Source of the DNA: Aureispira sp. CCB-QB1
GTDB taxonomy: Bacteria; Bacteroidota; Bacteroidia; Chitinophagales; Saprospiraceae
Length of the DNA: 64,000 bases
Reading direction: 5' to 3'
Assembly (NCBI RefSeq): GCF_000724545.1
Contig: NZ_JHBV01000013.1
Coordinates: 1-64,000, forward strand
A model generated the notes under the pieces. That model was not told where the DNA came from, ran no database searches, and saw only the letters and a list, made by a program, of their open reading frames with translations. The position numbers and the translations under genes are program-made. Shown piece after piece: positions 1 to 7,428 of the stretch (the first letter of the stretch is position 1; each line of letters starts with the position of its first letter).

Positions 1-50
1 TTTTTGTGGTAATTAAATCTAGTAGATTCCTATCTTTTTTCCAAAAAAAA

Positions 51-78
51 AGTCATCGCCGAAAAATTCGGGATGACT
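51..78 (-). terminator. terminator-like hairpin, minus strand
   Basis: The arms AGTCATC/GATGACT and CCGAA/TTCGG pair perfectly around a three-base loop, with one bulged G. The A-run just to the left (43-51) reads as a U-tract on the minus strand, so this is an intrinsic terminator for leftward transcription. No convincing minus-strand gene lies immediately to its right. It may end a transcript that starts near the lipoprotein gene, or be the remains of a displaced gene end. Confidence 0.6.
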
Positions 79-318
79 CATGTTTATATTTTACACCTTA
101 GGTAGCGCGTAGAATGCTTTATTGAACATCGATAATTTATTCTTGATCTTTATCAAAAAAATTTAAAACCTTACTTTTGTTCTTGTATTTACGTATTATA
201 AATAAATTGGATGCAGATGGTATGCGTTGAAAAAAGCTGGAGATATAAAACTTCTTTTGCTCAATCTTTAAAACCAATGCGTTGTATAAATTTAGATTTA
301 AACTTTCAATAAAAATCA

Positions 319-627
319 ATGAAAAAAATAGCAATATTAGTATTTACCTTTTTAGCCCTTTCATTTAGTAGTTGTGATGATGGTGCTTCTTCAATTATTA
401 CAGGGCAAATCATAGGAAAAGATGTCGCTGCCTGTTCTTGCTGTGGTGGTTATCTAATTCTTATTAATAATTTTACGTATCGTTTTTTTGATGCAGATTT
501 ACCAGCAGGAACAACGTTTTTGAACAATGCAACATTCCCAATTACAGTAGAATTAGAGTTTGAAAACCAAAGTAATTTGTGCAATAATATTGATCGTATT
601 AGCATTAGCCGAATTGTAGAAAAATAG
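319..627 (+). CDS. small lipoprotein of unknown function
   Basis: This encodes a 102-residue protein with a typical lipoprotein signal: MKK followed by a hydrophobic stretch and the lipobox LSFSSC, which puts the lipidated cysteine at about residue 19. The mature part is short and contains a CSCC cluster near residue 40 and one further cysteine, which could bind metal or form disulfides. I recognise no domain. It stands alone between a minus-strand terminator on the left and convergent proC on the right. The start is the only reasonable ATG and the signal peptide supports it. It is probably an envelope lipoprotein; its function is unknown. Confidence 0.7.
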   Translation: MKKIAILVFTFLALSFSSCDDGASSIITGQIIGKDVAACSCCGGYLILINNFTYRFFDADLPAGTTFLNNATFPITVELEFENQSNLCNNIDRISISRIVEK

Positions 628-748
628 TTGCTTTATAACCTTTGTTAGACCTTTTTACTGCTTTTTTATTTTGTTATTAAGCACAAACTTAACGAAAGGA
701 TAAGACGAAGGTTTCCATAATCTATCATTGGAGAGGCAATATTTCTAT

Positions 749-1540
749 CTATTGTTCAATTTTTTGATAAGAATTTAAAATTCCTTTGATTAGAGAAGAA
801 CTAAACCCTCGATGCTCCATTTCGTTTAATCCCGAAATGGTACAACCCTTGGGCGTGGTTACTTTGTCAATTTCCTCTTCAGGGTGTTTTCCGCCTTTCA
901 AGAGTAGTTCTGCTGCACCTTTAACCGTTTGTTCTGCAATTGTACTTGCTGTGATGGCATCAAAGCCAATTTCAATACCTCCTTGCATCATGGCACGAAT
1001 AAAACGAAACACAAACGCAATTCCACAAGCACCTAGTACTGTAGCAGCCTCCATGAGTTCTTCTTGGATAGCAACCGAAGCACCTAGGAGGTTGAATAAA
1101 TCAGCAATCAAAGTATCTTGTTCTTTGGTAGCGTATTGCGAGCAAAAACAAGTAATGGATTCTTGAATCTCAATCGCAGTATTCGGCATTGCTCTAAAAG
1201 TTGGAATTTCAAATCCTATGGTTTTAATCATTGTTTGAATGGTAATTCCTGTTGCAACAGAAACTAAAATATGTTTCTGAGGATTTAAAGCTGGCCGGAT
1301 TTCTTGTAATACTTCAGCAACTTTGTAGGGTTTGACAGCAATAATGATAATATCTGCTTGTTGAACGGCTGCTGTATTGTCTTTCCCAACTTGAATACCT
1401 TCGGCTTTTAGATGCGCCAACCGTTCTACTTTATTTCGGGTAATAAAAATATTGCTTGGAGCATACTGCTTGCTTTTGTACAAACCTTGTGCGATGGCAC
1501 TCCCTAGATTTCCTCCTCCTAAAATGGCTATTTTTTGCAT
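749..1540 (-). CDS. proC: pyrroline-5-carboxylate reductase
   Basis: ProC catalyses the last step of proline synthesis, the NAD(P)H-dependent reduction of 1-pyrroline-5-carboxylate, in the cytosol. The 263-residue length is normal. The N-terminus is a Rossmann nucleotide-binding loop (ILGGGNLGSAIA, residues 6-17), followed by the AVKPYKV segment and the MPNTAIEI stretch typical of the family. The C-terminal signature VTTPKGCTISGL...GF (about 228-247) is the family's helical dimerisation and active-site region. No proA or proB is adjacent. It diverges from the SRPBCC gene across about 200 bp. Identification is secure. Confidence 0.95.
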   Translation of the reverse strand: MQKIAILGGGNLGSAIAQGLYKSKQYAPSNIFITRNKVERLAHLKAEGIQVGKDNTAAVQQADIIIIAVKPYKVAEVLQEIRPALNPQKHILVSVATGITIQTMIKTIGFEIPTFRAMPNTAIEIQESITCFCSQYATKEQDTLIADLFNLLGASVAIQEELMEAATVLGACGIAFVFRFIRAMMQGGIEIGFDAITASTIAEQTVKGAAELLLKGGKHPEEEIDKVTTPKGCTISGLNEMEHRGFSSSLIKGILNSYQKIEQ

Positions 1541-1745
1541 TGTGTTAAGAATTTAATACTTAGCCTACTGTGTACTAAGCTATTTTATACTATTTTATAA
1601 TGATAATAAGGTCAGTTTGCAATAAAGAAAAAAATAATAGAAAAATGATCAGAAGAGTAACAAAAAATAAGTTTTTGTCAATTGACAATGATATATTACA
1701 ATTTAGAATTGATCGTGCCACTTTATCATAAAAAATAACTTGCCT

Positions 1746-2198
1746 ATGCCTAAGCACTTAATTGAGTCCAAAATAATCATCAATGCTCCGATACAAAGCG
1801 TTTGGAAAGTGCTTTCTAATTTTGATAATTACCATCAATGGAATCCTTTTACGCCTAAAATTGATATACAAAATACAATAGGCAGTACCATAGGCTTACA
1901 CGTTCGGTTGAATCCTAAGTCAGCTAAAACTATTTTGCAAAAAGAGACCCTTTTGGCATGGGAAGAAGGACAACGTTTAGAATGGGGAATACAAAACTCA
2001 TGGTTCGTACAAACCATAAGAATACAACGTTTAACAGCAATAGATGCGCAAACGACAGAGTATTATACTTCCGATGCTTTTAAAGGTCCTTTAACAGGGG
2101 TGATTCTATTATTATATCGGCAAAAAATTCAAATTGGATTTGACGATGTTTGTATGGGATTAAAAAAAGAAACAGAAGGCTTACAAGGCAAAGCCTAG
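1746..2198 (+). CDS. SRPBCC-family (START-like) protein
   Basis: A protein of about 150 residues with the SRPBCC pattern: an N-terminal strand (SKIIINAPIQSVWKVLSNFDNYHQWNPF), then alternating strands and a C-terminal helix lining a hydrophobic pocket. The phrase VWxVLxNFxNYxxWNPF is characteristic of the polyketide-cyclase/dehydrase-like branch, which binds hydrophobic ligands. I chose the ATG at 1746; an in-frame TTG two codons upstream is the alternative. The 3' end overlaps the convergent SDR gene by 18 bp. The ligand is unknown. Confidence 0.75.
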   Translation: MPKHLIESKIIINAPIQSVWKVLSNFDNYHQWNPFTPKIDIQNTIGSTIGLHVRLNPKSAKTILQKETLLAWEEGQRLEWGIQNSWFVQTIRIQRLTAIDAQTTEYYTSDAFKGPLTGVILLLYRQKIQIGFDDVCMGLKKETEGLQGKA

Positions 2199-3170
2199 TT
2201 CTGCCAGCAGTTGTTCTGATGCCTTCCAGACTTCCCGACCATTTTCGGCGTCATAAGCAGGATCTGCCATCATTTTGTCTTGCATCATATGCAGATATAA
2301 ATTAGTTTTGCCTTCCATTTTAGGACTGCAAGCAAAGTACACAGCTGGGCGAGAGGCTTGAACAGGTGTTTGGAAAAAAGCTTTAAAAACCAACCATAAG
2401 ATGGGTTTTAATAGAGTAGGGGAGTGTCGAGAAATATTGCTATGTACTGCTCCTGGGCAAAGTGTAAAAATAGATAAGTCGTCGCCATTGTTGGCATATC
2501 TGCGATTAAGTTCTACAATAAAAATATTCAGAATTAATTTATAATAACCATAGAACTTGACCACTTTGGCGGCACTGTAAGGAATCGGTTTCCCAAACGT
2601 TTTATAATCAATAGGGACATCAACTCGATGCGATTCTGAAGAAACAAAAATTAACCTTGGACGAGGCGTGTTTTGAGGGCGTATAATTTCATGTTTTAGG
2701 AGCAGATTAACAAAATAAAATGTAGATAAGTAATTTACAGCAAACATCAAATCCAAGCCATTGGCTGCGACCTTGCTTCCAGCTGAAACCATTCCAGCAT
2801 TACAAACCAAGATGTCAATCGTTATGGCTTGTGCTTTGAGTCTTAAAACCAAATCTTGAATGGATTGTAGGTCAGATAGCTCTACAAATTCCATATGGAC
2901 ATTTTTATGCCCGCTTAACTGTTGGATTTCTTCTCCTTTTTCAGGAATCCCACTGCGAACAGCCATAATAATGTGACCACCTCGTTGAGCTAATTTGGTG
3001 GCAATGGCAAATCCTAATCCTGTATTTGAACCTGTAACTAAAACTGTTTTGCCATCAATTCGATCGTTTTCGGCAAGTATTTTATCTGTTTTTGGAGGAA
3101 ATAAAGCTTCTTTTATCCCTGTAATAGTTGCTTTGAAGGTGCTGTCAAATTTTTGATTATTCGAACTCAT
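2181..3170 (-). CDS. short-chain dehydrogenase/reductase, retinol-dehydrogenase-like
   Basis: A 329-residue classical SDR. After an unusual N-terminal extension of about 40 residues come the cofactor motif TGSNTGLG (46-53), the NAG motif (124-126), catalytic serine in FVSSES (about 178) and the YxxxK pair (Y207, K211). The overall pattern resembles eukaryotic-type retinol dehydrogenases and WW-domain oxidoreductases, which act on hydrophobic alcohols or ketones. It is the last gene of a minus-strand operon with a sulfotransferase (9-bp gap) and a DUF1214 protein, suggesting a shared lipid or steroid-like substrate. The substrate is not evident. Confidence 0.85.
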   Translation of the reverse strand: MSSNNQKFDSTFKATITGIKEALFPPKTDKILAENDRIDGKTVLVTGSNTGLGFAIATKLAQRGGHIIMAVRSGIPEKGEEIQQLSGHKNVHMEFVELSDLQSIQDLVLRLKAQAITIDILVCNAGMVSAGSKVAANGLDLMFAVNYLSTFYFVNLLLKHEIIRPQNTPRPRLIFVSSESHRVDVPIDYKTFGKPIPYSAAKVVKFYGYYKLILNIFIVELNRRYANNGDDLSIFTLCPGAVHSNISRHSPTLLKPILWLVFKAFFQTPVQASRPAVYFACSPKMEGKTNLYLHMMQDKMMADPAYDAENGREVWKASEQLLAELGFAL

Positions 3171-3179
3171 AGTACAAAT

Positions 3180-4385
3180 TTAGTTGGTTATTAGTTGAGG
3201 ATGTGCGTTTAGATAGAAAGAGAAATCTTGTTCGATGGAGTGATGGGTGAGTCCAAAGTCAGCCATCTTATATTGATGCTTGCCATACTTGTTTTTCTTG
3301 TTGTGAAGCATGGCCTTTTGGAGTTCCGCTTTTATTCTATCATTCCAAGGACGTCCAATTTGTTGGTAGATGGTTTGAATATAGGCAATCGGATTGTTAA
3401 TTAGATCTGCATAGTATAGATCAATGATCTTTAAATTGGGATGTTTTTTGCGAATTGCCATTGTGTGTTTTAACATGCCAATATTCTTACTTACCCAGTG
3501 TTGCGCAACAGCAATTGGGTCAACCGCTTTGCTAAAGATTTTTCGACTATGGTATACCATGCTACAAAAAGAAGGAATGCACTCTTTAGGATGGCGATGG
3601 GTATGTATGATAACCGCATTGGGAAATTTTTTTGCCACCACATCCATGTATTCTAAATGTTGAGGGGTTTTGAGAATCCAAGTTTTAGGAGCTTTTTGCC
3701 ACTCCAACACCTTCAACATTTTAATCATCCAATCGTAGGCAATACCATGATCTTGACGGGCAACCCATTGGCTAAAACTAGGAACATTTAAGGTCGCTTC
3801 AGGAATTGCACTCAACAAAGTCATGTCATTGAGCAAAATTTCTTCTTCGGGGCTATCAAATTCTACTGGGTGAATACTAAAGAAAATAGGAGACATATAG
3901 TGCAATGCCTTTTGGCTCGTTAAGGCTTGCTGAATGCGCTTCTTCTCCTCGTTCTTTCCTTTTAGAGGAATTGGATTGAGCGCCTCCCAAGATAATAAGG
4001 CTCGATTGTCACTATCAGCAGCTAGAAGACGCTGCAAAAAAGTGGTGCCCGTGCGCTGCAAACCTGCAATAATGATTGGCGGGTTTAGTTGCGTATCTAA
4101 AATTTCGGGCTGTTCTTTGAAGAGCTGAATGGCTCTCAAACGATTTTTTAAGACGCCTTTTAAACGCTCTTTGTTGGCAAAAGCTCCAAAAGGGTGCAAC
4201 TGAGCTTCAGTATTAATAGCATGACAGAGCTTTTGTAAACGATCTTGATAATCACTAGCGCCAAAATCTGTTAGTCCAACACTTTTTTGTGCGGCAAGAA
4301 TTAACTTTTGAGCATCAATTGTTGTATTGGAGAAGAAACGATTGTAAGCACGGATTAAAAAAGGATAGGAAGAATGTAAGCTCAT
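3180..4385 (-). CDS. sulfotransferase family protein
   Basis: A 401-residue protein with the 5'-phosphosulfate-binding loop of PAPS-dependent sulfotransferases (IIIAGLQRTGTTFLQRLL, about 104-121), followed by the catalytic-domain pattern of the Sulfotransfer_3 group, including WILKTPQHLEYM and IIHTHRHPKECIPSF, the 3'-phosphate-binding region. Such enzymes move sulfate from PAPS to a hydroxyl or amine acceptor. An N-terminal helical domain of about 90 residues precedes the loop. It sits between the DUF1214 gene (2-bp gap) and the SDR gene (9-bp gap), clearly co-transcribed. The acceptor is unknown. Confidence 0.85.
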   Translation of the reverse strand: MSLHSSYPFLIRAYNRFFSNTTIDAQKLILAAQKSVGLTDFGASDYQDRLQKLCHAINTEAQLHPFGAFANKERLKGVLKNRLRAIQLFKEQPEILDTQLNPPIIIAGLQRTGTTFLQRLLAADSDNRALLSWEALNPIPLKGKNEEKKRIQQALTSQKALHYMSPIFFSIHPVEFDSPEEEILLNDMTLLSAIPEATLNVPSFSQWVARQDHGIAYDWMIKMLKVLEWQKAPKTWILKTPQHLEYMDVVAKKFPNAVIIHTHRHPKECIPSFCSMVYHSRKIFSKAVDPIAVAQHWVSKNIGMLKHTMAIRKKHPNLKIIDLYYADLINNPIAYIQTIYQQIGRPWNDRIKAELQKAMLHNKKNKYGKHQYKMADFGLTHHSIEQDFSFYLNAHPQLITN

Positions 4386-4387
4386 TT

Positions 4388-5572
4388 TTATTGAATTATA
4401 TTAGCAATATCCGTAAATTGAATGACCTCGATGTTGGGCTGAGGGTTGCTTTCGGCATAAGCCCAACGAAGCAACATGGTGCCTTCGTTATGATGAACGG
4501 TATCAATCCAGTTGGGATGCGGAGGCTTTTGATGCGCAACAAATATTTTAACACTGCCATCCGGTTCAACATGGGCGGTATGCCTGTTGATATGGATATT
4601 AAAGTAACGATAATCTAAGGATTCCATCCAATAGTTGTTCAATTGAAAGTTCCAGTATTTGCATTTAGGAGGCGTAAAGTGGATATAAAGAGCTTCGTGG
4701 TCTGCTAATTTCCAATAACTATGATAATACCAAATATTATCATCACCTCCAGCTGCATTTGAGACCTCTGGTGGGAATAAGGGAAGTTGATTAGGGTGTT
4801 TGGTAAAACCTGTTGCCCATTTTGAGAATAAAAAAGAAGCGCCAGCAACAAAAGTTCCAGCCATATTTAAGCCATTATAAACCAATTCAGGGCTCAACGG
4901 GAGTGGCTTTTCGGAGCCGCCAATACATTCAATCTGAACGGCTGCTGCTACTTCGTTCTGGGTGTCCATAAATGTTTGACGAAGCATTAATAAAGTAGTT
5001 TCAGCTTCGATTTTTAGCCAATTTTTTCCCTTTTTTTCTTTGGTCACAAAAATTTCGAACGAACCATCTTCTTCAAAATACATTTCACCATCTTCTAAAA
5101 CGCCACAAGGGGATAATCCACCTGTACTTCCATAACTCCCATTTTGAGTAAAAAAGCCCATATAAAAAACAGAATTGCGATTGCCCCAAATGCGATATTC
5201 ATAGGCACCACTAATTTGGGCATTAGAATAATGATTGTCAGGATTATCGGCTCCTAACTTTACTGTTTCATGAACCATTCTTTTGAAACTTGGGAATTGT
5301 GGATCAGCGTGTTCGATAAAGGCATCCAAGCCAGCCCTTGTCAGCCTAGTGAGATAGCGAATTCCTTCTGCCTGTTGAAAAGGATCTAAAGGAGCGTTTC
5401 CATAGAGCAAAGATGTACCAGCAGTCTTTAAGGTATCGCAGAAATCTTCCCAAGCTTTACCCGTAACAATTTGCTGATGAATGACATCTTGTTCTGTCTT
5501 ACCCAATACTTTGTTTTTTAGGTTTTTTACTTTTTTATAGGTATTGGCAATTCCAAAAATTAGTTTTTTCAT
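4388..5572 (-). CDS. DUF1214-domain protein, first gene of sulfotransferase/SDR operon
   Basis: A 394-residue soluble protein without signal peptide. The C-terminal third (HEALYIHFTPPKCKYWNFQLNNYWMESLDYR and following) matches the DUF1214 pattern, a beta-rich domain often found with DUF1254. The N-terminal half is helical. No catalytic motif is recognisable. It is the promoter-proximal gene of a three-gene minus-strand operon with only 2 bp before the sulfotransferase. I know of similar DUF1214-sulfotransferase neighbourhoods only loosely. A role in modification of a hydrophobic compound is inference from the neighbours. Confidence 0.7.
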   Translation of the reverse strand: MKKLIFGIANTYKKVKNLKNKVLGKTEQDVIHQQIVTGKAWEDFCDTLKTAGTSLLYGNAPLDPFQQAEGIRYLTRLTRAGLDAFIEHADPQFPSFKRMVHETVKLGADNPDNHYSNAQISGAYEYRIWGNRNSVFYMGFFTQNGSYGSTGGLSPCGVLEDGEMYFEEDGSFEIFVTKEKKGKNWLKIEAETTLLMLRQTFMDTQNEVAAAVQIECIGGSEKPLPLSPELVYNGLNMAGTFVAGASFLFSKWATGFTKHPNQLPLFPPEVSNAAGGDDNIWYYHSYWKLADHEALYIHFTPPKCKYWNFQLNNYWMESLDYRYFNIHINRHTAHVEPDGSVKIFVAHQKPPHPNWIDTVHHNEGTMLLRWAYAESNPQPNIEVIQFTDIANIIQ

Positions 5573-5663
5573 ATGATTTTAATTGAAGGACACTTTATTT
5601 TGTGGGAATAATGTAGTGGCGCGATCTCACGACCGTAGGGAGTAACAAAGTAAACTAAGCAAA

Positions 5664-5690
5664 GCGACCTCACAAAGTGAGTCGTATTAG
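5664..5690. repeat. small hairpin and dispersed-repeat fragment
   Basis: Upstream of the DUF1214 operon, GAC(C)TCAC and GTGAGTC form a hairpin around AAA, followed by GAGTCGTATTAG. The same 12-mer recurs at 33178-33189 in another gene-free tract, and a variant of its left part (TAGGTAGC...TAGAA) occurs near 99-118. This looks like a degenerate dispersed intergenic repeat, possibly transcribed as a 5' leader structure. Confidence 0.4.
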
Positions 5691-5726
5691 TTTAATTGTA
5701 CCTATTTTGACCACTTATGTGTGATC

Positions 5727-5763
5727 TAAAAAAAGAAAGCCACTCCTAGATTAGGAATGGCTT
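5727..5763 (-). terminator. intrinsic terminator of mdh
   Basis: The stem AAGCCA-TCCTA / TAGGA-TGGCTT has one mismatch and a three-base loop (5737-5763). The A-rich stretch at 5727-5738 reads as a U-tract on the minus strand. It lies 30 bp beyond the mdh stop. Confidence 0.85.
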
Positions 5764-5793
5764 GGTATATATTTTTAGAGAAGAAATCGAGTA

Positions 5794-6723
5794 TTATAAT
5801 TCAAGATTTCCATTGTTAGTTTTAACGGCTTCAGCAGAAGCAGCCAAGTGTTCTTTTTCGGCATCATTTAATTCAATTTCAACAATTTTTTCGATACCAT
5901 CTTTTCCTAAAACAACAGGAACACCAATACAAAGGTCAGATAAACCATACTCGCCCTCTAATAAAGCAGAACAAGGGTAAATTTTCTTTTGATCGCATAG
6001 GATCGCTTGCACCAAACCAGATACAGCAGCACCAGGAGCATACCAAGCAGAAGTTCCTAATAATTTAGTTAGTGTTGCACCTCCAACTTTGGTATCTTCT
6101 TTTACTTGATTCAAGCGATCTTCTGAAATAAATTCCGAAACAGGAACAGAGTTGCGTGTTGCCAAACGAGTCAATGGTACCATACCTTTGTCAGAGTGAC
6201 CACCAATAACCATTCCATCAACATCAGAAATAGGAGCACCCAATGCTTCTGCTAAACGATACTTGAAACGAGCAGAGTCTAATGCTCCTCCCATACCAAT
6301 AATTCTATTCTTTGGCAAGCCAGTTGTTTTATGAACTAAATAAGTCATTGTGTCCATAGGATTAGAGACAACAATGATAATGGTATTTGGAGAATGCTCT
6401 ACTAAGCTCGCAGATACAGATTTAACGATACTTGCATTGATTCCCAATAATTCGTCACGAGACATTCCTGGTTTACGAGCAATACCAGAAGTAATCACAC
6501 AAACATCAGAACCTGCAGTTTTGGCATAATCATTTGTAACACCAGTAACTTTGGTGTCAAAACCATTCAAAGAAGCTGTTTGCATTAAATCCATTGCTTT
6601 TCCTTCAGCAAATCCTTCTTTGATATCAAGTAATACAACTTCTGCCGCAAAGTTTTTAATAGCGATGTACTCCGCACAACTAGCACCTACAGCACCAGCA
6701 CCAATAACCGTTACTTTTCTCAT
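5794..6723 (-). CDS. mdh: malate dehydrogenase
   Basis: NAD-dependent malate dehydrogenase of the TCA cycle, 309 residues, of the lactate-dehydrogenase-like type found in Bacteroidota and Chlorobi. Visible are the Rossmann loop VIGAGAVGAS (5-14), an acidic residue in VVLLDI that selects NAD over NADP, the substrate loop with ARKPGMSRDELL (two Arg contacting the dicarboxylate), VSNPMD, and the catalytic histidine in IGGHSD. It is monocistronic, with its own terminator 30 bp downstream and a 705-bp gene-free tract upstream. Confidence 0.95.
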   Translation of the reverse strand: MRKVTVIGAGAVGASCAEYIAIKNFAAEVVLLDIKEGFAEGKAMDLMQTASLNGFDTKVTGVTNDYAKTAGSDVCVITSGIARKPGMSRDELLGINASIVKSVSASLVEHSPNTIIIVVSNPMDTMTYLVHKTTGLPKNRIIGMGGALDSARFKYRLAEALGAPISDVDGMVIGGHSDKGMVPLTRLATRNSVPVSEFISEDRLNQVKEDTKVGGATLTKLLGTSAWYAPGAAVSGLVQAILCDQKKIYPCSALLEGEYGLSDLCIGVPVVLGKDGIEKIVEIELNDAEKEHLAASAEAVKTNNGNLEL

Positions 6724-7428
6724 GTCTAAATTTTGTTTTTCTATAAGATTAATTAGATAATCATTTTAATTCACTTGATGGACTTAATTTGTTGTTAATT
6801 AGTGGTTTAAGTCCTTGTGTTTGTGAATTGCAATCTATACTTTGTGTAAAAAGAAGGAATATGCAAAAAAAAACTGATTTATCCTTGTTCTTGCCACATA
6901 AATGTAAAAAAAAAGAGATTACAAGCTCTTTTTGTTTTAGATGTTTTTAAGTGTTAAAAAAAAAACTTATAATTGACTTATCACATTATACTCATCCAAC
7001 CAAACAGTTATAATTACTTTGTGTTTTATTGTTGATGTCAATAACCCCAACTATGTACACTGACTATAAAACACATTATAAAAATCTATTATTAGAAGCC
7101 TTCTCTAAAGACTTCGATTTTGATAGATAAATCCAAAGAATAATTTGTTTTAATTGACAGTTACTTGATAGAATCAATTGCTTCTGTCATACTATATTCA
7201 ATTCTGTAAAATTTTCGTGCTAAAAATTGCTATACCCAAAAGTTTTTGCTTTTTTTGAGGTTGATAAAGAGTAATGATTAAGTTGGTTTCATTGCTTTTG
7301 CGACCTTCAAAATTCATTATGTTGGTATTGTAAGAGGTTATAATATCTATAAACAAATGAGTTTAGGAAGGAGCAATCAAACGTATTGGTTATATATTTA
7401 TTAATTCATTTTAACTCAATCCAAGGTT
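6724..7428. other. gene-free tract upstream of mdh and the metalloprotease
   Basis: The tract is AT-rich. A bidirectional terminator-like hairpin (arms AAAAAGAG / CTCTTTTT, 6910-6933) sits in the middle. A 25-codon ORF from 7053 to 7130 (beginning MYTDYKTHYK) has a clean ATG and stop but no support beyond that. The tract must contain the promoters of mdh (leftward) and of the metalloprotease (rightward); I could not place a full promoter with confidence. Confidence 0.5.

Noticed and set aside
137-334. 65-codon minus-strand frame upstream of the first lipoprotein
   Set aside because: AT-driven composition (Phe, Ile, Lys, Asn), overlaps the lipoprotein start, no recognisable pattern.
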